Assembly: GCF_015477805.1 (NCBI RefSeq)
Contig: NZ_JADLQL010000001.1
Span: 1,178,001 to 1,242,000, forward strand
DNA from: Nocardia flavorosea
GTDB lineage: Bacteria; Actinomycetota; Actinomycetes; Mycobacteriales; Mycobacteriaceae
Direction: 5' to 3'
Length of the DNA stretch: 64,000 nt
Shown: positions 1 through 10,061 of the stretch, piece after piece
Layout of the letters: every line of letters begins with the position of its first letter
How positions within the stretch are numbered: position 1 is the stretch's first letter
Program-made: the position numbers and the translations under genes
The notes under the pieces: model-generated
What the model was told of the DNA's origin: nothing
Seen by the model: only the letters and a program-made list of their open reading frames with translations
The model's database searches: none

Positions 1-62
1 ACCGCTGTTCACCGCCGCGCCGCTTCCGCGGCACACTCGCGGGCGGCGTGGAGCCGACCGGT

Positions 63-1031
63 TCAGGCCGATTCGTCCAGTCCTGCGCCGTGATATGCCG
101 CCAGTGCGGCCTCGGAACGTTCCCGGACGGCCGCCACCAATTCCGGCGGACCGAGAACCGTCACCCCGGACCCGAACCCGAGTGCCAGCCGCGCCATCCA
201 GTCCAGAGTCGCGAACCGCATCGTCGCCTCCAGACTGCCGTCCGGATGCACCGCCATCCGGTGCATCGGATACTGGTCCAGCACCCAGCCGTAATCGGGG
301 GCGATCAGCAACCGGGCCAGCGGTACCGCCGGGTCGTCCTGGAACAGATCCAACCCGGCATCGGTCGCCCGCGCCTCCTGCGGGGGTCGCGCCGGTTCGG
401 TGAGTTCTTCGGCCGATTCGATCCGGTCGAACCGGAACAGTCGCACGCCCTCGGCCTCCCGGCACCAGCCCTGGAGATAGCTGTTGTCATCGACCGCGAC
501 GATACGGATGGGATCCACCACCCGCGTCGACACCATGTCACGGCTGGCCGAGTAGTACTCGAGCTGTAACGCCCGGCCCGCCGCCACCGCGGACCGGACG
601 GTGGTGACCGCGGGGGCCTCCTCGGGAGGCCCGGCCGAGGCCGCCGCCGGCACCCCACCGGAGATCGCCGCCTCGAGTTTCGCGATCGCCGCATGAGCCG
701 CGGTCGGATCCACCATGCCGGGCAGATCGACGATCGACCGCAACGCCACGAGCACCGCGGTCGCCTCGATGGACGTCAGCCGCAGCGGACGCTCGATACC
801 GGCAGTGAAGGTGACCTGCACGCTCTCTTCGGAAAACGACAGATCGATCAGATCGCCGGGCCCATAGCCGGGCAGACCACACATCCACAGCTGGTTCAGA
901 TCGGCCATGAGCTGTTTGGTGGTGACCCCCAGATCCGCGGCCGCCTCCGCGGCACTGATACCCGGATTGGCCACGAAGTACGGCACCATGTTCAGCAGAC
1001 GCGACAGCCGCGCCGACAAACGGGTACTCAC
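63..1031 (-). CDS. pafC: PafC, WYL-domain transcriptional activator subunit
   Basis: This 322-residue protein has an N-terminal winged-helix region (about residues 1-60, with the helix-turn-helix stretch ISAAEAAADLGVTTKQL) followed by a WYL domain and a C-terminal WCX-type extension. In mycobacteria PafC pairs with PafB to form the PafBC activator of the LexA/RecA-independent DNA-damage response, and the gene sits downstream of the Pup ligase gene. The start overlaps the end of pafB by 4 bp, which indicates translational coupling. Family membership and synteny are strong. The response to DNA damage is inferred from the family. Confidence 0.93.
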   Translation of the reverse strand: MSTRLSARLSRLLNMVPYFVANPGISAAEAAADLGVTTKQLMADLNQLWMCGLPGYGPGDLIDLSFSEESVQVTFTAGIERPLRLTSIEATAVLVALRSIVDLPGMVDPTAAHAAIAKLEAAISGGVPAAASAGPPEEAPAVTTVRSAVAAGRALQLEYYSASRDMVSTRVVDPIRIVAVDDNSYLQGWCREAEGVRLFRFDRIESAEELTEPARPPQEARATDAGLDLFQDDPAVPLARLLIAPDYGWVLDQYPMHRMAVHPDGSLEATMRFATLDWMARLALGFGSGVTVLGPPELVAAVRERSEAALAAYHGAGLDESA

Positions 1032-2023
1032 AACACCACCTCGGTCCGATCGAACACCGAGCGCAATCGCGCCACCACATCCGCACGCAGGTCCGCGGGC
1101 TCGAGAACCAGCGCGTCCGGACCCAAACCGGTGATCAGGCGAGCCAGCCAGTGCTGCGACCGGATCGGCACCTCCAGCACACTGCCCGGCCGGCCGCCGA
1201 TACCGCGGCTGCCGACGACCTCACCGATCCGGCGCAGCTCCCGGCCGCGCCCCTGCGCCACCCAGATCGTCGCGGAACCGGTGACGGGCGCGGTCCCGGT
1301 GACCTGCGCGACGATGCCCCGCAGATCGGTACCGGCCGGCGCCTTCACCGCATTGCGCGGACCGTACGGGGTGATCTCGTCGCCGATCCGAGACAACCGG
1401 AAGGTCCGCACGGCCTCGCGGTCTCGATCGTGCCCCACCAGATACCAGCGGCCGCGCAGGGTGACCACGCCCCACGGTTCGACATCACGCATCAGATACG
1501 GCGCGTTACTCGCCCCGCGGTGCTCGAACCGCACCGCCTGACCGGCATCGATGGCCGCCAGCAGCTTGCCCAGCACCGGCTCGGATCCCCGGGTCCGCGC
1601 CGGCACCGCGGGCATCGCGGCGAACGCGGTATCGGTTTCCACATGGATCCCGGCGGCCCGCAACTTCAACAACGCGCCGGCAGCAGCCGACGCGAGTTCC
1701 GGCGACTCCCACATCTGCAGCGCGACCGCCACCGCAGCCGATTCCTCGCTGGTCAGGTCGATATCGGGTAACTCATAGGCATCCCGGTTGATCCGGTAAC
1801 CCTCTACCGCGGAGAACCGGCCCGAGGCCCCCACCTCCAGCGGAATGCCCAGATCGCGGAGCTCGTTCTTGTCCCGCTCGAACATCCGGCTGAACGCCTC
1901 GTCGCTGGCGCACTCCTCGTACCCCGCAACGCTGTCCCGGATCCGCTCCGCAGTCAGGAACTGCCGGGTCGACAGTAGCGCGATGACCAGATTCATCAGG
2001 CGCTCGACCTTGGATATCGCCAC
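1028..2023 (-). CDS. pafB: PafB, WYL-domain transcriptional activator subunit
   Basis: This 331-residue protein is a paralogue of the adjacent PafC, with an N-terminal helix-turn-helix (residues about 1-65, beginning MAISKVERLMNLVIALL) and a WYL domain whose core lies near residues 140-220. Single-chain homologues in other actinobacteria fuse PafB and PafC. Here they are separate, coupled genes, as in mycobacteria. The gene starts 82 bp downstream of the pafA stop, so the three probably form one operon, although PafBC controls DNA-damage genes rather than Pup ligation itself. Confidence 0.93.
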   Translation of the reverse strand: MAISKVERLMNLVIALLSTRQFLTAERIRDSVAGYEECASDEAFSRMFERDKNELRDLGIPLEVGASGRFSAVEGYRINRDAYELPDIDLTSEESAAVAVALQMWESPELASAAAGALLKLRAAGIHVETDTAFAAMPAVPARTRGSEPVLGKLLAAIDAGQAVRFEHRGASNAPYLMRDVEPWGVVTLRGRWYLVGHDRDREAVRTFRLSRIGDEITPYGPRNAVKAPAGTDLRGIVAQVTGTAPVTGSATIWVAQGRGRELRRIGEVVGSRGIGGRPGSVLEVPIRSQHWLARLITGLGPDALVLEPADLRADVVARLRSVFDRTEVVL

Positions 2024-2105
2024 CCGACACAGAGTAATGGAGGGCCGTCACGCCGCGCAGACACACCATGACCGAATGCGCCCGAACGTAGGCCCAGGCC
2101 GACGA

Positions 2106-3464
2106 CTACATCGAGGCGATGAGCCGGTCCACGCGTTCGTCGACCGAACGGAACGGGTCCTTGCAGAGCACGGTGCGCTGGGCCTGATCGTTCAGCTTCA
2201 GGTGCACCCAGTCGACAGTGAAATCGCGGCCCGCAGCCTGCGCCGCGGTGATGAAATCGCCGCGCAGTTTGGCGCGGGTCGTCTGCGGTGGAGTGTCCAC
2301 GGCGGCATCGACCGCATCGTCCTCGGTGATCCGTTTGGCCAGACCTTTGCGCTGCAGCAGATCGAACACGCCACGACCGCGTTTGATGTCGTGGTAGGCC
2401 AGGTCCAGCTGCGCGATTTTCGGGTCGGACAGTTCCATGCCGTACCGCTCCTGGTAGCGCTGGAACAGTTTACGTTTGATCACCCAGTCGATCTCGGTAT
2501 CGACCTTGGCGAAATCCTGGGACTCCACCGCGTCCAAGGTGCGGCCCCACAGATCCACGACCTGGTCCACCTGCGGATCCCGCTCGCGGTTACGCAGGTG
2601 TTCCACGGCGCGGGCGTAGTACTCGCGCTGGATATCGAGGGCACTGGCCTGCCGCCCGCCGGCCAGCCGCACCGGGCGGCGGCCGGTGAGATCGTGGCTG
2701 ACCTCGCGGATGGCGCGAATCGGGTTGTCGAGCGCGAAGTCGCGGAACGACACACCGGCCTCGATCATCTCCAGCACCAGTGCGGCCGTACCGACCTTCA
2801 GCATGGTGGTGGTCTCGGCCATATTCGAATCGCCCACGATCACATGCAGCCGCCGGTACTTCTCGGCATCGGCATGCGGCTCGTCCCGAGTGTTGATGAT
2901 GGGACGCGACCGGGTGGTCGCCGAGGAAACCCCTTCCCAGATGTGCTCGGCCCGCTGCGACAGGCAGTACGTGGCCGCCTTCGGCGTCTGCAACACCTTC
3001 CCGGCGCCGCAGATCAACTGCCGGGTGACCAGGAACGGCAACAGCACATCGGAGATCCGGGAGAACTCACCGGCGCGTACGACCAGGAAGTTCTCATGGC
3101 AACCGTAGGAGTTGCCGGCCGAATCGGTGTTGTTCTTGAACAGGTAGATATCTCCGCCGATACCCTCCTCCGCGAGGCGCTGCTCGGCGTCGATGAGCAG
3201 TTCCTCCAGCACTCGCTCCCCGGCCCGGTCGTGGGTGACCAACTGGACCAGGCTGTCGCATTCGGCGGTGGCGTACTCCGGATGCGAACCGACGTCGAGG
3301 TAGAGCCGGGCGCCGTTGCGGAGGAACACATTGGAACTACGCCCCCACGACACCACCCGGCGGAACAGATACCGGGCCACCTCGTCGGGGCTGAGCCTGC
3401 GGTGCCCGTGAAAGGTGCACGTCACACCGAATTCGGTCTCGATCCCCATAATTCGTCGCTGCAC
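2106..3464 (-). CDS. pafA: Pup--protein ligase PafA
   Basis: PafA joins the C-terminal glutamate of Pup to substrate lysines through an acyl-phosphate intermediate, marking proteins for the mycobacterial-type proteasome. I chose the GTG at 3464 because translation then begins [13 protein letters not shown] and gives 452 residues, the usual PafA length. The frame stays open upstream to 3833, but that extension has no family counterpart. The glutamine-synthetase-like fold motifs are visible, including the ATP/Mg-binding GIETEFG start and the segments [14 protein letters not shown] and [19 protein letters not shown]. It is a paralogue of dop in this window. It lies 510 bp downstream of prcA and so probably has its own promoter. 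Confidence 0.96.
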   Translation of the reverse strand: MQRRIMGIETEFGVTCTFHGHRRLSPDEVARYLFRRVVSWGRSSNVFLRNGARLYLDVGSHPEYATAECDSLVQLVTHDRAGERVLEELLIDAEQRLAEEGIGGDIYLFKNNTDSAGNSYGCHENFLVVRAGEFSRISDVLLPFLVTRQLICGAGKVLQTPKAATYCLSQRAEHIWEGVSSATTRSRPIINTRDEPHADAEKYRRLHVIVGDSNMAETTTMLKVGTAALVLEMIEAGVSFRDFALDNPIRAIREVSHDLTGRRPVRLAGGRQASALDIQREYYARAVEHLRNRERDPQVDQVVDLWGRTLDAVESQDFAKVDTEIDWVIKRKLFQRYQERYGMELSDPKIAQLDLAYHDIKRGRGVFDLLQRKGLAKRITEDDAVDAAVDTPPQTTRAKLRGDFITAAQAAGRDFTVDWVHLKLNDQAQRTVLCKDPFRSVDERVDRLIASM

Positions 3465-3974
3465 ACTATCGAGATTACAGCGCGGAATGATTCCTGCGGG
3501 CGAGTGCGAAAAACGTAATGATTTTGGAGGGTCTGTGTTTTTCGGCGGTGCCTGCGACGCCGCGGTCTCACCCGTTCGAGGGCCTCGCTGGACTCGGTCT
3601 CCGGCGTGGCTTCGCCGGGACATCAGCACACCGGGTCCCGGCATCGGGATCGTTGTGCCGACTGCGTCGCTCCGGCCCGCACGAATACCCGGTAGGCCCC
3701 CACGTCGCACCGGGTAGCCGGAACCGGCGGGCCGCCTGCCGAGACCGCGGTTTCTGAGGAGGTCGAGCGAACCGGGCCATGCCGTGACGCCGACAAGAGC
3801 TCTGGTTCTCCCGCGAATGCTGCCGGGCATCAAGGTGCCGACCCGGCCGGGAGATACAGGTGACCCACCACGTCGGACACCGTTCTGCGCGGCCGGTCCG
3901 GTTCTTGCGCCGCGAGATCACGCGGAACCGGTACGCACCGGGTCCGGTGCGTACCGGGCGGCATCGCCTACCGG
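3465..3974. other. Long non-coding gap between prcA and pafA
   Basis: About 510 bases contain no convincing gene in any frame. The prcA-proximal end carries a strong hairpin (3928-3957), and the pafA-proximal end has an AT-richer patch on the minus strand (around 3466-3540) that could hold the pafA promoter. A TAATCT hexamer at 3476-3471 (minus strand) is a possible -10 element, only a few bases from the GTG start, so the transcript may be nearly leaderless. The middle has only short GC-rich inverted repeats such as the one at 3601-3618. Confidence 0.5.
3928..3957 (-). terminator. Perfect 13-bp-stem hairpin after prcA
   Basis: The arms 3928-3940 (CCGGTACGCACCG) and 3945-3957 are exact reverse complements around a 4-base loop. 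They begin 18 bases past the prcA stop codon. There is no clear U-run, so this could be a GC-rich actinobacterial terminator or a 3'-end stabilising hairpin. Confidence 0.65.
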
Positions 3975-4712
3975 CTATTTCTCGCTGCTCGCCTGCTCCC
4001 CGTCGCTCGACGGGGAGAGCAGACGCTCGAGTGCGGCCTTGCTGATCCGGCGGAATGCCCGCCGGGGCCGGGCGTGTTCGAGAGTGGCCACCTCGAGGGA
4101 GTCGACGCCGAGCGTCCGCTTCTCCTTGTCCGCGCCCTCGGTCACCTGTAGCGCCTCGACCGCGACCCGGATCGCGCCCGGCAGGTCCAGGCCCGGCCGG
4201 TAGGACTCCTTCAGGGCGGTGACGATGGGTTCGGTCGTACCGCCCATCACCACATAATCGCGTTCGTCGACGATCGAACCGTCGAAGGTGATCCGGTAGA
4301 GCACCGATTCCGGTTCCTGACCGGGGTAGCTCACCTCGGCGACGCAGATCTCCACCTCGAACGGTTTGAGCTGGTCGGTGAAGATCGACCCGAGTGTTTG
4401 CGCGTAGGCATTGGCGAGCGCCCGGCCGGTGACGTCGCGCCGGTCGTACTGGTAGCCCCGCAGATCGGCCTGCAGGATACCGCCGCGGCGCAGGCTCTCG
4501 AATTCGTTGTACTTACCGACCGCCGCGAACCCGGTGCGGTCGTAGAGTTCGCTCACCTTGTGCAGAGTGGCCGACGGGTTCTCCGCCACGAACACCACAC
4601 CGTCGGCGTAGGAGAGCACCACAACGCTGCGACCCCGGCCGATACCTTTGCGCGCGAGCTCGGTCTTGTCGCGCATGATCTGTTCGGCGGACGCATACAG
4701 CGGCATCGTCAT
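3975..4712 (-). CDS. prcA: 20S proteasome alpha subunit PrcA
   Basis: PrcA forms the two outer heptameric rings of the actinobacterial 20S proteasome and gates substrate entry. The protein has 245 residues. The N-terminal alpha-ring helix region ([24 protein letters not shown], given here only as a position: residues about 6-30) and the alpha-subunit core ([15 protein letters not shown]) are typical, and there is no catalytic threonine. It overlaps prcB by 4 bp. The C-terminal tail (residues about 225-245) is charged and variable, as in homologues. Confidence 0.96.
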   Translation of the reverse strand: MTMPLYASAEQIMRDKTELARKGIGRGRSVVVLSYADGVVFVAENPSATLHKVSELYDRTGFAAVGKYNEFESLRRGGILQADLRGYQYDRRDVTGRALANAYAQTLGSIFTDQLKPFEVEICVAEVSYPGQEPESVLYRITFDGSIVDERDYVVMGGTTEPIVTALKESYRPGLDLPGAIRVAVEALQVTEGADKEKRTLGVDSLEVATLEHARPRRAFRRISKAALERLLSPSSDGEQASSEK

Positions 4713-5581
4713 GCCCGTGCGCTCCCTTCTTCGGCGGCCTGGCGGTCGGCGGCGATACCGCGGGCGATCTCCTCGAGCCGGGATTCGGCCACCTCGACCG
4801 CACCCTCCTCATCGATGAGGATTGCGGTCGGATAGATACCGCGCAGCAGATCGGGCCCGCCGGTGGCGGTGTCGTCGTCCGCGGCGTCCACCAGGGATTC
4901 GATCGCGATCCGCAATGCCCGATCGGCGTCGATTCCCTTGGCGTACAGCTTCTTCAACGATGTCCGGGCGAACATCGAACCGGAGCCGACGGCGGTGAAA
5001 CCGAACCGCTCCTCACTGCGCCCGCCGACCACGTCGTAGGACACGATCCGCCCGGCCCGGTCCGGATCCGTGGCCTGTTGATCGAAACCGACCAGCAGCG
5101 GCACCACGGCCAGCCCCTGCATGGCGGCCGGGAGATTGTCGCGCACCATTTTCGACAGTTTGTTGGCCTTGCCGTCGAAGGTGAGCGAAACGCCCTCGAT
5201 CTTCTCGTAGTGCTCGAGTTCCACCGCGAACAACCGCACCAGCTCGATGGCCATACCCACGGTGCCGGCGATACCGGTCGCCGAGTAGGTATCGGTGATG
5301 TGGACCTTCTCCACATCACGACCGGCCAGCAGGTTGCCCTGGGTGGAGCGCCGGTCACCGGCGATCAGCACCCCGCCGCGGTAGGACACCGCGACCACGG
5401 TCGTTCCGTGCGGTGCGATATCCCCCGCGGCACCGCCGCCGGGGATCCCGGCGGCGGTGGGCTGGCCCAGCGTGTCGAATCTGTTGCCGGGCAACAGATC
5501 CGGCGCGTGCTGGCGCAGATGTTCGGAAAAGGATGACAGGGCGTACCCCAGATGGAGACGCAAGGGGTCACCTGCGGTCAC
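4709..5581 (-). CDS. prcB: 20S proteasome beta subunit PrcB
   Basis: PrcB is the catalytic subunit of the 20S core. The 290-residue precursor carries a propeptide of 59 residues that ends HG; autocleavage would expose Thr60 (sequence [20 protein letters not shown]) as the catalytic nucleophile. The Lys and Asp partners expected for Ntn hydrolases lie in the conserved segments that follow, such as [20 protein letters not shown]. The GTG start at 5581 overlaps the pup stop codon, and its own stop overlaps prcA, so pup-prcB-prcA are tightly coupled. Confidence 0.96.
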   Translation of the reverse strand: MTAGDPLRLHLGYALSSFSEHLRQHAPDLLPGNRFDTLGQPTAAGIPGGGAAGDIAPHGTTVVAVSYRGGVLIAGDRRSTQGNLLAGRDVEKVHITDTYSATGIAGTVGMAIELVRLFAVELEHYEKIEGVSLTFDGKANKLSKMVRDNLPAAMQGLAVVPLLVGFDQQATDPDRAGRIVSYDVVGGRSEERFGFTAVGSGSMFARTSLKKLYAKGIDADRALRIAIESLVDAADDDTATGGPDLLRGIYPTAILIDEEGAVEVAESRLEEIARGIAADRQAAEEGSARA

Positions 5582-5772
5582 TGGCCACCTTTCTGCACGT
5601 AGGCGCGAACGAAGTCTTCGGCGTTCTCTTCGAGCACATCGTCGATCTCGTCGAGCAGGTCGTCGGTGTCCTCCGCCAGCTTCTCGCGCCGCTCCTGACC
5701 GGCGGCGTCTACGCCGTCGACGCCTTCGTCATCGTCGCCGCCCCCGGCGCGTTTGGTCTGCTCTTGTGCCAT
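5578..5772 (-). CDS. pup: Prokaryotic ubiquitin-like protein Pup
   Basis: Pup is the small, largely disordered protein tag for proteasomal degradation. This copy has 64 residues and is rich in Asp, Glu and Gln. It has the central helix-forming region ([20 protein letters not shown]) that binds the Mpa coiled coils, and it ends VQKGGQ. The C-terminal Gln means it must be deamidated to Glu by Dop before PafA can ligate it, and dop lies directly upstream. It overlaps prcB by 4 bp. Confidence 0.97.
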   Translation of the reverse strand: MAQEQTKRAGGGDDDEGVDGVDAAGQERREKLAEDTDDLLDEIDDVLEENAEDFVRAYVQKGGQ

Positions 5773-5939
5773 CGCAGCCGACCTCCTCTGTTTTCCACCG
5801 ACCGGCGCTCGTACGCACCGGACGAATCGTGAGCAGCCTGGTGTGCTCGTTCTTCAACACTACCCAGCCGGGCCGACACGTAGTCGGATTACGTCCCACC
5901 TCGACGACGGAAACCCCGCGCGCCGACCGGGCCCGATAC

Positions 5940-7439
5940 TCAGGCGGTGAGCTTCTGCACCAGGTCAGCGGCGGTATCGACGCCGTCGAGCAGATCGCCC
6001 ACATGAGCCTTCGTTCCACGCCGGGGTTCGAGGGTCGGAATCCGCACGAGCGAATCGCCGCCCAGATCGAAGATCACCGAGTCCCAGCTGGCCGCCGCGA
6101 TATCGGCGCCGAAACGACGCAGGCATTCACCGCGGAAATAGGCCCGGGTATCGGTGGGCGGATTGGTCATGGCGTCCAGCACCTGCTGTTCGGTGACCAA
6201 CCGCTTCATCGAGCCGCGGGCCACGAGCCGGTTGTACAGCCCCTTGTCAAGGCGGACATCGGAATACTGCAGATCCATCAGATGTAGTTTGGGGGCGGCC
6301 CAGCCCAGCCCCTCCCGGCTGCGCATCCCCTCCAGCAGGCGCAGTTTGGCGGGCCAGTCGAGCAGGTCGGAGCACTCCATCGGATCGCGTTCGAGCTTGT
6401 CCAGGATCATCGACCAGTTCTCGAGGATATCGCGTACGCGCGGATCGTCGTTGCCCTGTTCCTCGACGAATTTGGCGACCCGTTCGTGGTAGAGCCGCTG
6501 GATCGCCAGGCCGGTGAGTTCGCGGCCGTCGGCCAGTGCGACCTTCGCCCGCAGTGTGGGGTCGTGGCTGATGGTGTGCACCGCGGTGACCGGGCGGGCC
6601 AGCTGCATATCCGAGAGGTCCGCGCCGGATTCGACGAGGTCGAGTACGAGCGCGGTGGTGCCGACCTTCAGGTATGTCGACATCTCGGCCAGATTGGCGT
6701 CACCGATGATGACGTGCAACCGGCGATACTTGTCGGCGTCGGCGTGCGGTTCGTCGCGAGTATTGATGATGCCGCGCTTGAGCGTGGTCTCCAGGCCGAC
6801 CTCGACCTCGATGTAGTCCGACCGCTGCGATAGCTGGAACCCGGGATTGTCCCCGGATTGACCGACCCCGACGCGACCCGAACCGCAGATCACCTGCCGG
6901 GAGACGAAGAACGGCGTGAGCCCGAGAATAACCGCGTTGAACGGGGTCTCCCGGCTCATCAGATAGTTCTCGTGGGTGCCGTAGGAGGCGCCCTTGCCGT
7001 CGACGTTGTTTTTGTACAACTGCATCCGGGGCGCGCCGGGCACGCTGGAGGCATGCCGCGCGGCGGCCTCCATCACCCGCTCCCCGGCCTTGTCCCAGAT
7101 CACCGCGTCCATGGGGTCGGTGACCTCGGGGGCGGAGTATTCGGGGTGGGCGTGGTCGACGTAGAGCCGGGCGCCGTTGGTCAGGATCATATTCGCCGCC
7201 CCCACCTCGTCGGCATCGATCACCGGGGCAGGGCCGTTCATCCGGCTCAGGTCGAAACCGCGGGCGTCGCGCAGCGGTGATTCCACCTCGTAGTCCCACC
7301 GGGTGCGCTTGGCGCGGGGCACGCCCTCGGCCGCGGCGTACGCCAGTACCGCCTGGGTAGAGGTGAGGATCGGGTTGGCCGACGGTTCGGTAGGTGTGGA
7401 TATCCCGTACTCGACCTCGATACCGATGATGCGCTGCAT
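5940..7439 (-). CDS. dop: Pup deamidase/depupylase Dop
   Basis: Dop converts the C-terminal Gln of Pup to Glu and also removes Pup from substrates. The ATG at 7439 gives [12 protein letters not shown] and a 499-residue protein of normal family length; the open frame extends to 7556 without family support. It shares with PafA the carboxylate-amine-ligase fold and motifs ([46 protein letters not shown]). A segment in the N-terminal third (residues about 40-85) is characteristic of Dop and absent from PafA. It is 167 bp upstream of pup on the same strand, probably in one transcript. Confidence 0.96.
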   Translation of the reverse strand: MQRIIGIEVEYGISTPTEPSANPILTSTQAVLAYAAAEGVPRAKRTRWDYEVESPLRDARGFDLSRMNGPAPVIDADEVGAANMILTNGARLYVDHAHPEYSAPEVTDPMDAVIWDKAGERVMEAAARHASSVPGAPRMQLYKNNVDGKGASYGTHENYLMSRETPFNAVILGLTPFFVSRQVICGSGRVGVGQSGDNPGFQLSQRSDYIEVEVGLETTLKRGIINTRDEPHADADKYRRLHVIIGDANLAEMSTYLKVGTTALVLDLVESGADLSDMQLARPVTAVHTISHDPTLRAKVALADGRELTGLAIQRLYHERVAKFVEEQGNDDPRVRDILENWSMILDKLERDPMECSDLLDWPAKLRLLEGMRSREGLGWAAPKLHLMDLQYSDVRLDKGLYNRLVARGSMKRLVTEQQVLDAMTNPPTDTRAYFRGECLRRFGADIAAASWDSVIFDLGGDSLVRIPTLEPRRGTKAHVGDLLDGVDTAADLVQKLTA

Positions 7440-7565
7440 ACCATCGAGCCTAGGCGACGATTCGCGATCGGCAGGCGATCGGCGCCCGGCCCGCCCCGGC
7501 GAATCATCCCCCGAGTCGTACTTACGGTGGATGCCGGATCCGGCGGCTGTCCCCATGCTCGGGAT

Positions 7566-8750
7566 ATGACCAGTACCGCAGCCGATTCCGCGCCGGCCGG
7601 ATCACCGACACACCCCGCCCGTCTGGTGGCGCTCGACGTGCTGCGCGGGATCGCCATCCTCGGCACCCTCGGCACCAATATCTGGATTCTCACCGACCCG
7701 GAGGGCATGGTCGGTTACCTGAACCGGCTCGTCACCGCACCGGAGGACGGCTGGATGTGGGCGGAGAAGGTGCTCCAGCAACTCGTCCAAGGGAAGTTCC
7801 TCGGGTTGCTGACCGTGATGTTCGGAATCGGCCTGGCCATCCAGCAGGCTTCGGCGCAGCGGGGTGGCCGGCGTTGGCCCGGCGGATACCCGTGGCGGGC
7901 GGCATTGCTGTTCGTCGACGGCCTGCTCAATTTCCTGCTGATCGCGGAATTCGACGTGCTCATGGGGTATGCGGTGACGGCGCTGATCGTCGCGTTCCTG
8001 CTCGCCCGCGGCCCGCGGACCCAGGGGCGCTGGCTGATCGGCATGCTGTGCCTGCACCTGACGTTGATCGCTTTGTACGCCCTGAGCCTCACCGTGGCCG
8101 GGTCCACGGACGGTTCCACCGCCGAGGCGCTGTCCCCCAACCCCTACTCCGACGGCTCGTTCTGGGATCTGGTGCTGTTCCGGATCGAGAACGCCGGCCT
8201 GTTCCGGTTCGAACCGGTGCTGATCCTTCCGCTGTCGATCGCGTTGTTCCTGCTCGGCGCCCGGCTGTTCCACGCGGGCGTCTTCGCGCCCGGTGGTGCC
8301 CGGTTGCGGCGACGGTTGCTGGTACTCGGTTTCGGTGTCGCCGCGCCCGTCGACCTGCTGCTCGGCGTGTTCGGCGGGGGCGACTGGGTGCTGGTGACCC
8401 GGTACGCGGTCGCGCCGCTGGTTTCGCTGGCGATCCTGGCCTTGGTCGCCGAGTTCTATGTGCGCCGGCCCGCCACCGGGTTCACCGGCCGGCGGTTGTC
8501 GGAGATCGGCCGTGCCGCGCTCAGCTGCTACATCCTGCAGAACCTGGTGGCCGCGATCATCTGCTACGGCTGGGGCTTCGGTCTGGCCGCGCGATTCACG
8601 CCGGACGCCCGGGTGCCGTTCACCATCGCCACCTATCTGGCGGTCGTCCTGGTGGTTGCCCTCTTCGCGCACTTCTGGCTGCGCCGGTTCGAACGCGGTC
8701 CGGTGGAATGGCTCTGGCATGCCAGTTACCGGCGTCTGGCGGGATCGTAG
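7566..8750 (+). CDS. DUF418 family integral membrane protein
   Basis: This 394-residue polytopic membrane protein has many predicted hydrophobic helices. It opens with the characteristic motif [20 protein letters not shown] (residues about 17-36), and its C-terminal half matches the DUF418 layout ([40 protein letters not shown]). The family is related to acyltransferase-3-like and HGSNAT-like membrane proteins, but its function is not established. The ATG at 7566 follows a GGGATAT stretch. The gene is divergent from dop across 126 bp. It heads the accessory block that separates dop from mpa. Confidence 0.85.
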   Translation: MTSTAADSAPAGSPTHPARLVALDVLRGIAILGTLGTNIWILTDPEGMVGYLNRLVTAPEDGWMWAEKVLQQLVQGKFLGLLTVMFGIGLAIQQASAQRGGRRWPGGYPWRAALLFVDGLLNFLLIAEFDVLMGYAVTALIVAFLLARGPRTQGRWLIGMLCLHLTLIALYALSLTVAGSTDGSTAEALSPNPYSDGSFWDLVLFRIENAGLFRFEPVLILPLSIALFLLGARLFHAGVFAPGGARLRRRLLVLGFGVAAPVDLLLGVFGGGDWVLVTRYAVAPLVSLAILALVAEFYVRRPATGFTGRRLSEIGRAALSCYILQNLVAAIICYGWGFGLAARFTPDARVPFTIATYLAVVLVVALFAHFWLRRFERGPVEWLWHASYRRLAGS

Positions 8751-8772
8751 CCGGACACTACCCGCCAAAAAA

Positions 8773-8803
8773 TTGCCTATAGGGAAATATTGCCTGCTGG
8801 GCA
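8773..8803. promoter_or_regulatory. Putative TetR operator pair
   Basis: Two related 14-base elements, TTGCCTATAGGGAA (8773-8786) and TTGCCTGCTGGGCA (8790-8803), lie 17 bp apart in an AT-richer patch just before the TetR gene. Both read TTGCC-N4-GGG. They could be half-overlapping autoregulatory sites for the downstream regulator. Confidence 0.4.
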
Positions 8804-8824
8804 CTTTTCTGCGACACTGGGTGC

Positions 8825-9436
8825 ATGGCCACCGAACCACACCCGGGCCTGCGGGAACGGAAAAAGCGCGACACCCGCAAGGCACTCAGCGATGCCGCAC
8901 TGGAGCTGATGTTCGAACGTGGCATCGACAATGTGGTCCGGGAGGACATCGCCGAACGCGCCGGGGTCTCGGTACGCACCTTCAACAACTACTTCGCCGG
9001 GAAATTCGAGGCCCTGGCCTACCGGCATATAGAACGCCTCCGGCGCAGCGCCGCTCTGCTACTCACCCGCCCGGCGGGCGAACCCTTGTGGACCGCGCTC
9101 ACCGAGGCTCTCGTCGAACCGCTGCGCCAAGACGGGGCCGGAGGCCCGCCCACCCCAGCGATGCTCACCGAAACCCGGAAACTCCAGGCTGCAGCACCCG
9201 ATATGCAGGCCGCCGCGGCGAAAGCGATCGGCGACGAACTGATCATCGCGATCGCCCGGCGCACCGGCACCGAACCCACCGACCTCTACCCGAAGCTCGT
9301 CGCGGCCACAGTCAATGCCGCCTACCTCGTCGCGCTCGACACCTACTCCCATTCCGACCCCCCGGCCCCGGTCACGACCGTCCTGCGCGAAGTGCTGAAG
9401 CAACTCTCCGAAGGTCTCCCCGCACCGGCGGGCTGA
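8825..9436 (+). CDS. TetR/AcrR family transcriptional regulator
   Basis: The 203-residue protein has a TetR N-terminal DNA-binding domain (residues about 10-57: RKALSDAALELMFERGIDNV, then IAERAGVSVRTFNNYFAGKFEA, with the FNNYF recognition-helix end) and a variable C-terminal ligand domain of MftR-like appearance. The ligand is unknown. It lies upstream of, and on the same strand as, an FAD monooxygenase, although 625 bp separate them. The TTGCC elements just upstream suggest autoregulation. Confidence 0.88.
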   Translation: MATEPHPGLRERKKRDTRKALSDAALELMFERGIDNVVREDIAERAGVSVRTFNNYFAGKFEALAYRHIERLRRSAALLLTRPAGEPLWTALTEALVEPLRQDGAGGPPTPAMLTETRKLQAAAPDMQAAAAKAIGDELIIAIARRTGTEPTDLYPKLVAATVNAAYLVALDTYSHSDPPAPVTTVLREVLKQLSEGLPAPAG

Positions 9437-9544
9437 CCTCGAGTGCATCCCGCGCCGCCGGCCTGTGCCCCTCGGTGACGACCGGACGAACGCCGCCTGA
9501 TCGCACTCGCCACCGAGGGCGTCCCGACGTGCCTACGGCGTCCC

Positions 9545-9692
9545 CCTGCCCACACAATTCCGCCCTGCCCACACCGTTTCAACCTGCCCACACCGTTCAA
9601 CGCGCACGCAGCGTCCCGACCTGCACGGTATTCGGACCTGCACACGGCATTCCGGTCCGCCCACGGTGTTTCGGCCCGCCCACACCGTCACG
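9545..9692 (+). repeat. Degenerate ~19-bp tandem repeats
   Basis: About seven imperfect copies of a unit close to CCTGCCCACACCGTTTCAA follow each other, with lengths varying from roughly 17 to 36 bases. Isolated cousins of the core CCCACACCG recur near 9853 and 9898. No coding frame is convincing here. The 625-bp gap 9437-10061 holds this repeat, the hexamer array at 9911, and otherwise nothing recognisable. Confidence 0.7.
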
Positions 9693-9910
9693 ACCGGACC
9701 GCGAGAAGGCCGGCGCCACAGCGAGCGTCGGCGAACAACGTGCCACTACAGCGCTGCCACCCGGTATCCGGGAACCGCAGAGTCCTCACGCCGGTAGCCG
9801 ACGACACTCCCCTGCCCGGGCCACCCGCACCCCACCTCCCTACGTTGCGCTCCCCACACCGTCCGAGGTCCCGTCTGCTCTAACCATCCGCACGTGCCCC
9901 ACACCGCCCG

Positions 9911-9982
9911 CACACGCACACGCACACGCACACGCACACGCACACGCACACGCACACGCACACGCACACGCACACGCACACG
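9911..9982 (+). repeat. CACACG hexanucleotide microsatellite (12 copies)
   Basis: Twelve perfect head-to-tail copies of CACACG occupy 72 bp, about 80 bp before the start of the FAD monooxygenase gene. A reading frame passes through it as an Arg-Thr repeat, but the real gene starts at 10062 with its own ribosome binding site. The array lies in the 5' untranslated or promoter region and is a strong candidate for slippage-driven length variation. Confidence 0.9.
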
Positions 9983-10061
9983 GAGTAGTCGTGCCGCCCT
10001 GACCGCATTCCGGGCACTCGGACCGCGCGACGAAACCCCGAACCGAGAAGGAGACCCACGA

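Noticed and set aside
9911..9982. CRISPR-like array
   Set aside because: The units are contiguous 6-bp copies with no spacers, and no cas genes are present; it is a microsatellite.
9894..10061. Arg-Thr repeat extension of the monooxygenase
   Set aside because: The open frame runs through the CACACG array, but a good ribosome binding site and the FAD-domain N-terminus fix the start at 10062.
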